From the NCBI RefSeq assembly GCF_051859565.1, contig NZ_JBHYFK010000007.1, positions 1 through 64,000 of the forward strand: 64,000 nt of DNA. The letters run 5' to 3'. The notes below the pieces were generated by a model that was not told where the DNA came from, ran no database searches, and saw only the letters and a list, made by a program, of their open reading frames with translations. A program made the position numbers and the translations under genes. Below are positions 26,257 through 34,794 of this stretch, in pieces (within the stretch, counting starts at the first letter, position 1; each line of letters begins with the position of its first letter). The DNA comes from Glycocaulis sp051859565. Its GTDB lineage: Bacteria; Pseudomonadota; Alphaproteobacteria; Caulobacterales; Maricaulaceae.

Positions 26257-26502
26257 ATGAGTCAGCTCGGCGCTGTGCAGATTGAAATTGCGGTTCTTCT
26301 GGGCCGCTCGCGCCTGCCCATCCAGCAATTCTTGCGGATGGGACGCGGCGCGGTGATTCCCCTTGATGCCGCCGAGCATGAAGAAGTGTGGATTCTGGCC
26401 AATAACCATCCCATCGCGCGCGGCGAGATCGTCATACAGGGCGATCATATCGCCGTGTCGATCACCGAAGCGGCTGACGTTCACGACTATTTCGCCGCCT
26501 GA
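26257..26502 (+). CDS. FliN-like flagellar motor switch (SpoA domain) protein
   Basis: An 81-residue protein made of a single SpoA domain. The spacing QIEIAVLLGRSRLPIQQFL, MGRGAVIPLD, VWILANNHPIARGEIVI and VSITEA follows FliN of the flagellar switch complex closely. It lacks the N-terminal extension of typical FliN (about 110-140 residues). No other flagellar gene is near, so it may be an orphan or second FliN, or the main copy in a scattered flagellar set. AAGGT lies about 10 bases before the ATG. Confidence 0.78.
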   Translation: MSQLGAVQIEIAVLLGRSRLPIQQFLRMGRGAVIPLDAAEHEEVWILANNHPIARGEIVIQGDHIAVSITEAADVHDYFAA

Positions 26503-26599
26503 TGAGAGCTTTCGGCGTGCGCGTGAAAATCGAGCGCGCTCGCGCAGTGAAGGGCTTTCCTTTCCTCTTGGGTCTTGCTAAACGCCCGTCTCCCAGTTT

Positions 26600-26684
26600 G
26601 CGGCCGTGGCGGAACTGGTAGACGCGCAGCGTTGAGGTCGCTGTGGGGCAACCCGTGGAAGTTCGAGTCTTCTCGGCCGCACCA
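26600..26684 (+). tRNA. tRNA-Leu (anticodon GAG)
   Basis: An 85-base tRNA including encoded CCA. The acceptor stem GCGGCCG pairs with CGGCCGC. The anticodon stem-loop CAGCG-TTGAGGT-CGCTG has anticodon GAG, reading CTC/CTT. The long variable arm (GTGGGGCAACCCGT) marks a class II tRNA, and the T-loop TTCGAGT is intact. A strong terminator follows at 26711. Confidence 0.95.
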
Positions 26685-26710
26685 TTTTCTCTCCTGCGGG
26701 AGAGATATGA

Positions 26711-26755
26711 AAAACCACCCGGTTCGCATGTCGCGGGCCGGGTGTTTTCATTTTT
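26711..26755 (+). terminator. intrinsic terminator of tRNA-Leu
   Basis: The stem AAAACCACCCGG pairs with CCGGGTGTTTT (one bulged C). The loop is about 15 bases and the 3' side is TTTTCATTTTT. It starts 27 bases after the tRNA CCA end. Confidence 0.75.
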
Positions 26756-26880
26756 GCGCTGCTGACATCACCTCAACCCTCGCCTTGCCGGGCTGCACGC
26801 AGTAGGCTTGCCGCCATAATCCTGCCTTCCGGCGAGGGGAGGCTTGAGGTCTGGTTGTTCGCTGTGCTGGAGGGTGCTTC

Positions 26881-27879
26881 TTGCGCCGTACTGTCTGCCT
26901 TTCCACGCTTGTGATTGCGGGCGCGCTTGCTGTCACAGGCCCGTCTGCCCTGATGTCCGCTGCAAACGCACAGGATGGTGCCAGCAGCGGGCTTTCCCTG
27001 CATGCGGGCTGGCAGAGCGGGCCGGAGCTGGAAAGTGCCCGCGCCGGTCTGGCTGCCGTCACGCTGGATGATCAGATCTATGCCGCGGGCGGGGCAGGGC
27101 GCGTCACTCCGCGCGACAATTTCGAGGTCTATGACAGCGAGATCAATCGCTGGCGGCCTCTCTCGCCCCTGCCCGAAGGGCTGGAGCGCTTTGGCCTTGC
27201 TGCCGCTGACGGGCGCATCTGGGCGGCCGGCGGATACAGTTCGGAATCGGGCCGCGAGCCGATTGCCGAGATGTGGTCTTATGACCCCGAAACCGATGTC
27301 TGGCAGAGCGAGACGCCCATGCCCGCGCCGCGCGCGGCCTTTGCCATGGTGGCCCATGACAACCGGCTATATGCCGTAGGCGGCACTGAAGAGCCGGGCG
27401 GCATTTTCGTCTTCGATATCGAGACAAGCGAATGGGCCGCGCTGGAAGCGCCCTCCGATCTGCGCCGCCGCGATGCCGGCATCACGCTGGTAAACGGCGA
27501 AATCTGGGTGACGGGGGGAATTGTGAACCGCCGCGCGGTTGCCCGCGTGGACATATACAATATCGATACGCGCCAGTGGCGGCGTGGGCCGGACCTGCCG
27601 CAGGCGCGGGCCGGTCATGCGCTGGTCTTTGACGGATCGCGCATGCTGGCGCTGGGCGGACGCGGTGACGATCTGCGCTCCACCCATGACACCGTGTTCA
27701 CGGCCGCGCCGGATGCGCGCAGCTGGCAAACTGGCGGCAGGCTGACAAGTGCGCGCACCGAGGCCGCTGCTGCGGTGCTGGACGGCGCCGTGTTTCTGAT
27801 CGGTGGCGGCGTCGGCGGCGGCGTGTTCGCGCCCTTCACCGCGCTCGCCACTGTGGACGTTCTGGGACGCGGCCAGTAG
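26881..27879 (+). CDS. exported kelch-repeat protein
   Basis: A 332-residue periplasmic protein. The N-terminal signal peptide ends about residue 30 (SAANAQ). Five to six kelch units follow, each with a double-Gly strand and a downstream W: YAAGGAGR, WAAGGYSS, YAVGGTEE, WVTGGIVN, LALGGRGD, FLIGGGVG. A beta-propeller is expected, which usually serves as a binding platform or a sialate-type enzyme. The start is TTG 26881 with GGAGGG close upstream. It is directly upstream of the spmX-like gene, separated by 64 bases. Confidence 0.82.
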   Translation: MRRTVCLSTLVIAGALAVTGPSALMSAANAQDGASSGLSLHAGWQSGPELESARAGLAAVTLDDQIYAAGGAGRVTPRDNFEVYDSEINRWRPLSPLPEGLERFGLAAADGRIWAAGGYSSESGREPIAEMWSYDPETDVWQSETPMPAPRAAFAMVAHDNRLYAVGGTEEPGGIFVFDIETSEWAALEAPSDLRRRDAGITLVNGEIWVTGGIVNRRAVARVDIYNIDTRQWRRGPDLPQARAGHALVFDGSRMLALGGRGDDLRSTHDTVFTAAPDARSWQTGGRLTSARTEAAAAVLDGAVFLIGGGVGGGVFAPFTALATVDVLGRGQ

Positions 27880-27943
27880 CGCGGCAACCAATTTGCAACG
27901 ATACCGCAAAGGCCCCTGACGGGCGTTTCGGAACGGGACACTT

Positions 27944-29455
27944 ATGAAGCCGCGCTTGAAATCCAGCCGCGCCGCGCGCGAACTCATCAAGACCCATGAA
28001 CCCTTCCTGGGCGACGCGCTGCGCCGTGGGCGGCGCTGGGCGCTGGGCTACGGCCACACCGCTGCCGCCAGGGAAGGCGCGCGTATCAGCCGTGAAGATG
28101 CCGAGCTGCTGCTACTCTATGATGTGATCCAGGCCGAGCAGGCGATCGACAAGGCGGTGGGCGAGGACCTGCCCGGCGCCGTCCGCGACGCGCTGGTCTC
28201 CTTTGCCTGCTCCATCGGTGCGGGTGCATTCAAGGTGTCGGATGTGGCGCGTCTTGCCCGTGATGGCCGTCATCTGGAGGCCGCTGCCGCGCTGGAAACC
28301 TGGGTACGCGCCGAGGAGGATGGCCGTCTGGTCGTCTCCGAGCGCCTGGTGCGCCGCCGCGCTGCCGAGAAGGCGCTCTATCTGCGCGGCGTGCAGGAGC
28401 AGGCCGAACCGGCCCCCGCCGCCGAGCCTGTACCCGAACCCGCGCCGGAGCCTGCAGAGGCCGCGCCGCGTATCGGCCCGCTTGTCGATCTGGAGCTCGA
28501 ATTTATCGATCCGCCGGAGCCGGGCGGCATGGTGTTCGAGGATGAAACGCAAGCGGAGCCGGAAGCTGAAGTTCAGCCGGTAGCTGAACCTGAGCCGGAA
28601 CCCGAGCCTGAGCCTGAAGCGGTCGCCGAACAGCCTGTTCCGGCGCCGGCGCTTGCGCCCGACGCGATTGAAGACCCGACTGATAGCGTCATCGCGCGTA
28701 TGAATGCGCAAATGGCCGAGACGCTGGCTGTTCCGGCGCAACCTGTTGAACAGCCGGAAGCGGAGTCTGAGCCCGTGCGCGGCGATGCCCGTCTGGGTTT
28801 CAGCTTCATGAGCCGCGCCGAGCCGGAAAGCCCGGCTGCAGCTGAAGTGCAGCCCGTAGCGCAGACCGAACCGGAGCAGCCCCGCTACAAGGTCGGCCCG
28901 GTCCCGGTCTATGCGGCCATATCGTCGGTGACGATCACCCGTACCGATATTGCGGTGCCGGTCACGCCGGCGGTGCCTGAGGCGGCTCAGCCCGGCACTA
29001 TCAGCGCCGATTCGCCCGCCCCCAGCGCAGGCTTTTCCGGCGAGGTGCAGGCCGTAGGCCGCCCGGCCGACATGCCCGAGGAAGATGAAGCCGCTGACGC
29101 GGACGAGATCCATCCCGGCGTGCTGATGGGCAGCGCAGCTCCGGCGCCCGAACTGCCGCAGGCCGGACCCGGTCCGGCACTGCCCTCAAAACAGCCCGGC
29201 AGCGGCACATGGCTGTTCGCCGCGAACTTGGCTGTCGGCGTGGCGATGACGGGCTTTGGCCTGTGGACCATTATTGAGCGGGGCTCTGATCCGGAGATCG
29301 TCGATTTTGGCCTTCTGGGGCCAGTGGCAGCGGCCATGGGCATTGCGCTGACCATCACCTCGGGCTGGATACTCATCACCCGCAAGCGCGAGCCCAAAGC
29401 CTCAGCTGAAAGCGCTGATACGGCGAACCAACTCACCCCGCCAGAAGCGGAATAA
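27944..29455 (+). CDS. spmX: SpmX-like polarity protein (muramidase-fold, membrane anchored)
   Basis: A 503-residue protein with SpmX architecture: an N-terminal GH24 lysozyme-like domain (about 1-140), a long Pro/Glu/Ala linker (about 145-415) with repeated EPEPEP-type runs, and two C-terminal membrane segments (about 421-445 and 456-480). In Caulobacter, SpmX uses this layout to localise the kinase DivJ to the stalked pole. Glu19, matching the lysozyme catalytic Glu, is kept in KTHEPF, and the GYGHT strand is present. The usual catalytic Asp and Thr positions (about 27 and 33) are Arg and Ala, so hydrolysis is doubtful. No divJ is in the window. The assignment rests on architecture and N-terminal similarity. 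Confidence 0.85.
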   Translation: MKPRLKSSRAARELIKTHEPFLGDALRRGRRWALGYGHTAAAREGARISREDAELLLLYDVIQAEQAIDKAVGEDLPGAVRDALVSFACSIGAGAFKVSDVARLARDGRHLEAAAALETWVRAEEDGRLVVSERLVRRRAAEKALYLRGVQEQAEPAPAAEPVPEPAPEPAEAAPRIGPLVDLELEFIDPPEPGGMVFEDETQAEPEAEVQPVAEPEPEPEPEPEAVAEQPVPAPALAPDAIEDPTDSVIARMNAQMAETLAVPAQPVEQPEAESEPVRGDARLGFSFMSRAEPESPAAAEVQPVAQTEPEQPRYKVGPVPVYAAISSVTITRTDIAVPVTPAVPEAAQPGTISADSPAPSAGFSGEVQAVGRPADMPEEDEAADADEIHPGVLMGSAAPAPELPQAGPGPALPSKQPGSGTWLFAANLAVGVAMTGFGLWTIIERGSDPEIVDFGLLGPVAAAMGIALTITSGWILITRKREPKASAESADTANQLTPPEAE

Positions 29456-29503
29456 AGACAGCCGGAGCTTGACCGTAATGGCGGGCGTGGTATCTCGCCT
29501 GCC

Positions 29504-30676
29504 ATGATATCGAACCAATACCCGACGCTGGAATTCCCTCTGGGGGAGACCGCAGAGATGCTGCGCGACACCGTGCGCAGCTTTGCTTCCGACAATATCG
29601 CGCCTCTGGCCGCCGAGATCGATGTGAAGGACGAGTTCCCGCATCACCTCTGGCGCGAGATGGGCGAGCTGGGCCTTCTCGGCATCACCGTCGGCGAGGA
29701 GTATGGGGGTTCGGGCCTTGGCTATCTCGAGCATGTGATCGCGATGGAGGAGATCTCCCGCGCGTCTGCTTCGGTGGGCCTCTCCTATGGCGCGCACTCA
29801 AACCTGTGCGTCAACCAGATCAAACTCAATGGCAATGACGCACAGCGGGAAAAGTATCTCCCCAAACTCGTCTCTGGCGAGCATGTCGGCGCGCTTGCCA
29901 TGAGCGAGCCGGGCGCAGGCTCGGACGTTGTTTCCATGCGTCTCAAAGCCGAGAAGAAGGGCGATCGCTACGTCCTCAATGGCTCGAAAATGTGGATCAC
30001 CAACGGGCCGAGCGCCGATGTGCTGGTGGTCTATGCCAAGACCGATCCCGAAGGTGGCTCCAAAGGCATCACCGCCTTCCTGATCGAGAAGGACATGAAG
30101 GGTTTCTCCGTCGCCCAGAAGCTCGACAAGCTGGGCATGCGCGGCTCTGAAACCGGCGAACTGGTCTTCGATAATTGCGAAGTGCCCGAAGAGAATGTGC
30201 TGGGCGGTATCGGCCAGGGCGTGCGCGTGCTGATGAGCGGGCTCGATTATGAGCGCGCTGTGCTCTCTGCCGGTCCGGTCGGCATCATGCAGGCCTGCAT
30301 GGATGTGGTCATGCCCTACATCCATGAGCGCAAGCAGTTCGGCAAATCCATTGGCGAGTTCCAGCTCGTGCAGGGCAAGATCGCCGACATGTACACGCGC
30401 ATGAACGCGTCGCGCGCCTATGTGTACGCCGTGGCGCAAGCCTGCGACGCAGGCAAGACGACCCGTAAGGACGCCGCTGGCGCGATCCTCTTTGCCGCTG
30501 AGGCTGCCACGCAATGCGCGCTCGATGCCATCCAGATCCTCGGCGGGAACGGCTATATTAACGAATATCCGACGGGCCGCCTCTTACGCGATGCCAAGCT
30601 CTACGAGATCGGCGCTGGCACCAGCGAAATCCGCCGCTGGCTGATCGGACGGGAACTCTTCGGCGAGAGCGCGTAA
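29504..30676 (+). CDS. ivd: isovaleryl-CoA dehydrogenase
   Basis: An FAD acyl-CoA dehydrogenase of leucine breakdown, converting isovaleryl-CoA to 3-methylcrotonyl-CoA. It has 390 residues. Motifs: ITVGEEYGGSGLGYLEHV, AMSEPGAGSDVVSM, KMWITNGPSADVLVVYAKT, and FGKSIGEFQLVQGKIADMY. The catalytic base is in the isovaleryl-type position, Glu250 in GLDYERAVLSAGP, rather than the C-terminal Glu of short-chain enzymes. This supports the specific call, as do the methylcrotonyl-CoA carboxylase genes at 36706 and 43000. Confidence 0.92.
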   Translation: MISNQYPTLEFPLGETAEMLRDTVRSFASDNIAPLAAEIDVKDEFPHHLWREMGELGLLGITVGEEYGGSGLGYLEHVIAMEEISRASASVGLSYGAHSNLCVNQIKLNGNDAQREKYLPKLVSGEHVGALAMSEPGAGSDVVSMRLKAEKKGDRYVLNGSKMWITNGPSADVLVVYAKTDPEGGSKGITAFLIEKDMKGFSVAQKLDKLGMRGSETGELVFDNCEVPEENVLGGIGQGVRVLMSGLDYERAVLSAGPVGIMQACMDVVMPYIHERKQFGKSIGEFQLVQGKIADMYTRMNASRAYVYAVAQACDAGKTTRKDAAGAILFAAEAATQCALDAIQILGGNGYINEYPTGRLLRDAKLYEIGAGTSEIRRWLIGRELFGESA

Positions 30677-30716
30677 GATTACCTGCGCGTCTGCCGCCGG
30701 CAGCCTGCTCATCTTC

Positions 30717-30806
30717 TCGTCGTTCCCGCGCAGGCGGGAACCCAGAGCCGCTTGGCACTGTCTTCGCTCCATGATCTCTGGATCCCCGCCTGCGCGGGGA
30801 TGACGA
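30717..30806. repeat. paired REP-like palindromes (BIME-like)
   Basis: The same 90-base composite as at 15615: a forward CGTTCCCGCGCAGGCGGGAA unit and an inverted ATCCCCGCCTGCGCGGGGAT unit. It lies between the convergent stops of ivd and the patatin gene. Confidence 0.88.
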
Positions 30807-30834
30807 AGAGGTGTGAAGAGTCTGGCGCTAACCC

Positions 30835-32568
30835 CTACTTCCCCGGTTTCAGCCGCGCCATAAGCCGGTGATCGGCGCTGTTGAGCATGGCTATCGTGCT
30901 TTCATAGCCCGCCACGATGGCGTCGTCATAGCGGCGCCATTCGCGCAGATCCATCTCGATATCGGGCAGGACCAGCATGTCGGCGGCCTCGCGCGTTTCG
31001 GCGTGTTCATCCAGCGTGGCGGCGGTGGCTGCGCGCATCAAAAGCGAGGCGATGGGCGGCGGATCGGACAGGCCATGGCGCATCGCCCAGCCGAAAAAGC
31101 CCGGCGGGTTGATGAAATCCTTCGGGTTGATGGCGCGGTTGCGGGTCACATCCACACCGATATTCGCGCCGCGATGGCTCGATTTGAGTTCCTTGATGGG
31201 GAAGTTGTTGAACACCGCCCCGTCCACCAGCACGTTCTCGCCATCGATCACGGGCGGCAAAAGCCCAGGAATGGCGAGTGAAGCCCGCAGCGCGTCGCGC
31301 AGGCGGCCCGTGCGGTGGATGCGCACCGCGCCATCGGTGAGGTTTGAGGACACGCAGAAGAAGGGCCGGTGCAGATCGGCAATGTCGACATCGCCGAAAT
31401 GCTCGGCGAGGCGCTTTTCCACCTCCTTGCCGCGCACCAGGCTGACCACCGGCAGGGTCCAGTCGCTCAAAGGGCTGGAATCCACGAACGCCTTGCGGAT
31501 GCGGGTATCGATTTCCTCATTGCTCCAGCCCATGGCGACACCGGCGGCGATGATCGCGCCCATGGAGGTGCCGGCCACAAAGTCGAACTCGATGCCGTGA
31601 TCGCGGAAGGCCTGGATCGCGCCGATATGGGCATAGGCCCGGCTGCCGCCGCCAGACAGGACCAGCCCCACCGAGCACCCCGCCATCGTGCGCGCCAGAT
31701 GGGCCACATCGCGCTCCTCGAACTGGCGCCAGTGGAAGCAGCGCGCGGCCTCGGCGGCGTCCATCCATTCCTGCGGTGTGGCGACGCTACGGCTGCCGCC
31801 ATGATGCAGCAGCACGACATCGATCAGGCGCAGCTTGGCAGCCGGTGAGGGGTCTTCAGGCAGGATGGGCAAAGAGGGTCTGGCATCGCCGCGCGCCAGC
31901 AGCCAGACGCGGTCAGCCCGGCCAATCGCCTGACGCGCCCAGGACACGTCATTCAGGCGGGCGGTGAGAATGACGATATCGCCGGTGCGTTCGGCCTCAT
32001 CAAGCTGTGAGGGCGGTATCACATCACCTTCCTCGCCGATGATCGTGCAGCTGCGCCCCAGCGCGATGAGCGCGTCTTTCAGCTGGCGCGAGCGCAAGGC
32101 GAGATCAATGGTCGGCGAGGTGGATATCAGCGCGAACACGCGCGGCTCGGCCTTGGAGCGTAGCGTGCCGCCGCGCAGCCGGAACAGCATCATGCGCGCC
32201 AGCTCGCGCATCAGGCTGGCATGGCGCCGGGTAAGCTTCTCAAACGCGGCCTTGGGCAGGCGGATCAGCTCGCTATCGCGCAGCGCATAGATATTGGCCG
32301 AATGCGGCCGGTCCTCGACTAGCGCCATTTCGCCTATCGGCTCGCCAGCGCGGATATGGCCGACGAGTTCGGGCCGCCCGTCGGCCCCGGTGCGGAAGGC
32401 CGCCAGCGCGCCGGAGCGCACCAGATAGAAGGCATCAGCCGGATCGCCGGCTTCAAACAGGGTCTGACCGGCGGGCAGGCAGAACCATTCTACCTCGGCC
32501 TCGACAGCCTTCAGTGCCGCCTTTTCCAGACGGTTCAGGAAGGGAAGGAAGCCGAGATTCATGTCCAT
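30835..32568 (-). CDS. cyclic-nucleotide-binding patatin-like phospholipase
   Basis: A 577-residue protein joining an N-terminal cNMP-binding domain (about 1-130; LPAGQTLFEAGDPADAFYLVRSG, GEPIGEMALVEDRPHSANIYA) to a middle Rossmann-like segment and a C-terminal patatin domain (about 300-490). The Ser-Asp dyad is Ser335 in GTSMGA and Asp449 in VDGAVFNNFP, and the oxyanion glycines are in LSGGGSRAYAHIG. This is the bacterial counterpart of neuropathy target esterase, expected to hydrolyse lysophospholipids at the inner membrane. Whether the N-terminal domain really binds cAMP or cGMP is untested. Confidence 0.9.
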   Translation of the reverse strand: MDMNLGFLPFLNRLEKAALKAVEAEVEWFCLPAGQTLFEAGDPADAFYLVRSGALAAFRTGADGRPELVGHIRAGEPIGEMALVEDRPHSANIYALRDSELIRLPKAAFEKLTRRHASLMRELARMMLFRLRGGTLRSKAEPRVFALISTSPTIDLALRSRQLKDALIALGRSCTIIGEEGDVIPPSQLDEAERTGDIVILTARLNDVSWARQAIGRADRVWLLARGDARPSLPILPEDPSPAAKLRLIDVVLLHHGGSRSVATPQEWMDAAEAARCFHWRQFEERDVAHLARTMAGCSVGLVLSGGGSRAYAHIGAIQAFRDHGIEFDFVAGTSMGAIIAAGVAMGWSNEEIDTRIRKAFVDSSPLSDWTLPVVSLVRGKEVEKRLAEHFGDVDIADLHRPFFCVSSNLTDGAVRIHRTGRLRDALRASLAIPGLLPPVIDGENVLVDGAVFNNFPIKELKSSHRGANIGVDVTRNRAINPKDFINPPGFFGWAMRHGLSDPPPIASLLMRAATAATLDEHAETREAADMLVLPDIEMDLREWRRYDDAIVAGYESTIAMLNSADHRLMARLKPGK

Positions 32569-32742
32569 ATTGGTCGCGCCCTCGCCGGGTTGCGTAGCGC
32601 GCTACCCGGTCATCGTCCAGATGCCGCCCAAGATACGCTCATGAGTCCGCGCCGTCGAACACCTGTCTTTGCGGATGGCGTTCTCCGTTCGTCAGTCCAG
32701 AAGCCCGAAGAGCTTGCCGCTATAGCGCTGGCCTTCAACACA

Positions 32743-32870
32743 TCGTCGTTCCCGCGCAGGCGGGAACCCAGAGCCATTTTGCACGGACTTCGCTCTTCGA
32801 TCTCTGGATCCCCGCCTGCGCGGGGATGACGAGGGTGGGTGTCTCCCCCGTAAACGGGGGAGGACATCGG
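32743..32870. repeat. REP pair followed by CTCCCCCGTAAACGGGGGAG palindrome
   Basis: The 351-base gap 32569-32919 holds no gene. It carries the 90-base paired palindrome (CGTTCCCGCGCAGGCGGGAA and ATCCCCGCCTGCGCGGGGAT) at 32743-32833, immediately joined to a CTCCCCCGTAAACGGGGGAG palindrome ending GGAC at about 32867. The remaining stretch upstream of the patatin start probably holds its promoter. Confidence 0.85.
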
Positions 32871-32919
32871 AGCGGGCCGGCCTCCCGCTCATCCCGGACT
32901 GACGAGGAGCGCGCGGCCC

Positions 32920-34767
32920 CTAGCCCGCCTGAACCTCGGCGATCCATTCATCGATCAACTCTTCAAGTATCGCCAGCGGCACCGCGCCATCGCGCAAGAC
33001 CACCTCGTGGAACATGCGGATATCGAAATCATCGCCAAGCGCTGTCTCGGCCCGCTCGCGCAATGCGAGAATTTCCAGCATGCCGATCATGTAGGCGGTC
33101 GCCTGGCCGGGCATGACGATATAGCGCTCGATGGCGTTGGTGGCGTCACCGCGCGAGTTGGGCGTGTTCTCCACCAGATATTCGATGGCCTGCTCGCGGG
33201 ACCATTGCTTGTAGTGAAGCCCGGTATCGACGACCAGGCGCGCCGCGCGCCACAGCTCCATCGCGAGGCGGCCAAAGTTGGAATACGGGTCTTCATAGAA
33301 GCCCATTTCCAGCGGCAGGTACTCGGTATAGAGGCCCCAGCCTTCGGTGTAGGCGGTGTAGCCGCCAAACCGGCGGAAGGCGGGTACGTCCTCCAGATCG
33401 GTCATGATGGCGAGCTGCATGTGGTGGCCGGGATTGCCCTCGTGATAGGCCAGCGCCTCCATCTGGTAGATCGGCATGTCGGCCATATCGCGCAGGTTTG
33501 CGTAGTAGATGCCGGGGCGCGAACCGTCGGCTGCCGGGCGCGAATAGAAGGCCTTGCCGGCGGACGCCTCGCGGAAGGGCTCCACCCGGCGCACTTCCAG
33601 CGCGTGCTGGGGCAGGGTGATGAAGTATTCGGGCAGGCGCTCATTCATGCGCTCGATGACAGCGGTGGCCTCATCAAGATAGGCCTGACGGCCCTCATCG
33701 GTGTTGGGATAGTAGAATTGCGGGTCTTCGCGCATGAACACGAAGAATTCCTGCAGGCTGCCGTCAAATTCCACTTCCGCCATGATGGCTTCCATCTCGC
33801 GATGGATGCGCTCCACATTCTGCACGCCCAGATCATGGATGTCTTGCGCGCTCAGGTCTGTGGTGGTGAAATTGGCCAAGCGTGCATTGTAGAAGGCTTC
33901 GCCTTCGGGCAGGCGCCAAACGCCGTCACCGGCGGCTGCACTTTCGCGCTGGGCGGTCATCACCGAGATCAGCCGCTCATAAGGGGCTACCCAGCTTTCA
34001 AGCGCCGTGCGGCCTTCATTGAGCAGGCGCAGGCGGTCTTCGGCGCTGATATCTATCTGGTTGATATTACGCTCATAGCTTTCCCAGACGATGTTATCGC
34101 CTTCGCCCTCGAAAGGCGCGCCGGAAATGACGTTCTGCGCGGTCTCGATGATGTAGTCATACATCCAGCGCGGCGGCTGGATGCCCATCTCGAAGCGGGC
34201 CTCGGCCTCGTCGATCAGCGTGTTCATCACCTCGTCCACACTGCCCGCACGGGAGACCCAGGCCTCGGCGGTTTCCAGCGAGTTGATGCGGTGAATGGTC
34301 GTCAGGAAAACCGGGATGTTGGCATGCATGCCGCTCATCTGGTGGAAGACATAGCCGTGGCGGCGGAAGGGGTGGTTGGCCCTTGCATTCTCCTGGCCGT
34401 ATTCAAACAGGCGCCAGCTGAGCTGGGCTGACGGGTCCAGCGCGTCGAAATCGAAATTCCCGCGCATATAGGCCAGCCGGTCTTCGCTGATCTGGAAGCT
34501 CTCTTCGGCAAATTCATTGCTGAAATCGCCCCACAGGCCGTAATCCTCATCGATAATGCCGCGATAGGCCTTCATCAGCGGGCTGCGGTCGAGGTCTTCC
34601 TGCTCGATCTGTTCAAACCAGGCGTTGAGGCGCTGGCTTTCACTCTGTTCGGCCGCCGCGTCCTGCGCGGCGAAGCTGGCAAAGGCAGGAGCCGCCACCA
34701 TCGGGGCCGACAGAAGAATAGCCGTCATGGCGGCGCCGGACAGGCGCTGGCGAAGTGTGCTGGTCAT
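32920..34767 (-). CDS. exported DUF885 family metallopeptidase-like protein
   Basis: A 615-residue periplasmic or secreted protein with a signal peptide (cleavage near residue 31, APAFAS). It belongs to the DUF885 family, which resembles M2/M3-type zinc peptidases. The key motif YHEGNPGHHMQLAI (a HEGxPGHH form of HExxH) is present, followed by TEGWGLYTEYLPLEMGFY carrying the third metal ligand. The C-terminal PGQATAYMIGMLEI is also characteristic. The substrate is not known. It lies 27 bases downstream of the crotonase gene on the same strand and is probably cotranscribed with it. Confidence 0.87.
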   Translation of the reverse strand: MTSTLRQRLSGAAMTAILLSAPMVAAPAFASFAAQDAAAEQSESQRLNAWFEQIEQEDLDRSPLMKAYRGIIDEDYGLWGDFSNEFAEESFQISEDRLAYMRGNFDFDALDPSAQLSWRLFEYGQENARANHPFRRHGYVFHQMSGMHANIPVFLTTIHRINSLETAEAWVSRAGSVDEVMNTLIDEAEARFEMGIQPPRWMYDYIIETAQNVISGAPFEGEGDNIVWESYERNINQIDISAEDRLRLLNEGRTALESWVAPYERLISVMTAQRESAAAGDGVWRLPEGEAFYNARLANFTTTDLSAQDIHDLGVQNVERIHREMEAIMAEVEFDGSLQEFFVFMREDPQFYYPNTDEGRQAYLDEATAVIERMNERLPEYFITLPQHALEVRRVEPFREASAGKAFYSRPAADGSRPGIYYANLRDMADMPIYQMEALAYHEGNPGHHMQLAIMTDLEDVPAFRRFGGYTAYTEGWGLYTEYLPLEMGFYEDPYSNFGRLAMELWRAARLVVDTGLHYKQWSREQAIEYLVENTPNSRGDATNAIERYIVMPGQATAYMIGMLEILALRERAETALGDDFDIRMFHEVVLRDGAVPLAILEELIDEWIAEVQAG

Positions 34768-34794
34768 GGTTTTGAACTCCCCGGTTCTTGTTGT

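Noticed and set aside
26575..26805. Small plus-strand frame of 76 codons
   Set aside because: It runs through tRNA-Leu and its terminator, so it is not a gene.
33007..34431. Open frame of 474 codons on the plus strand
   Set aside because: It is antisense to the DUF885 gene, whose HEGxPGHH motif and signal peptide are clear.
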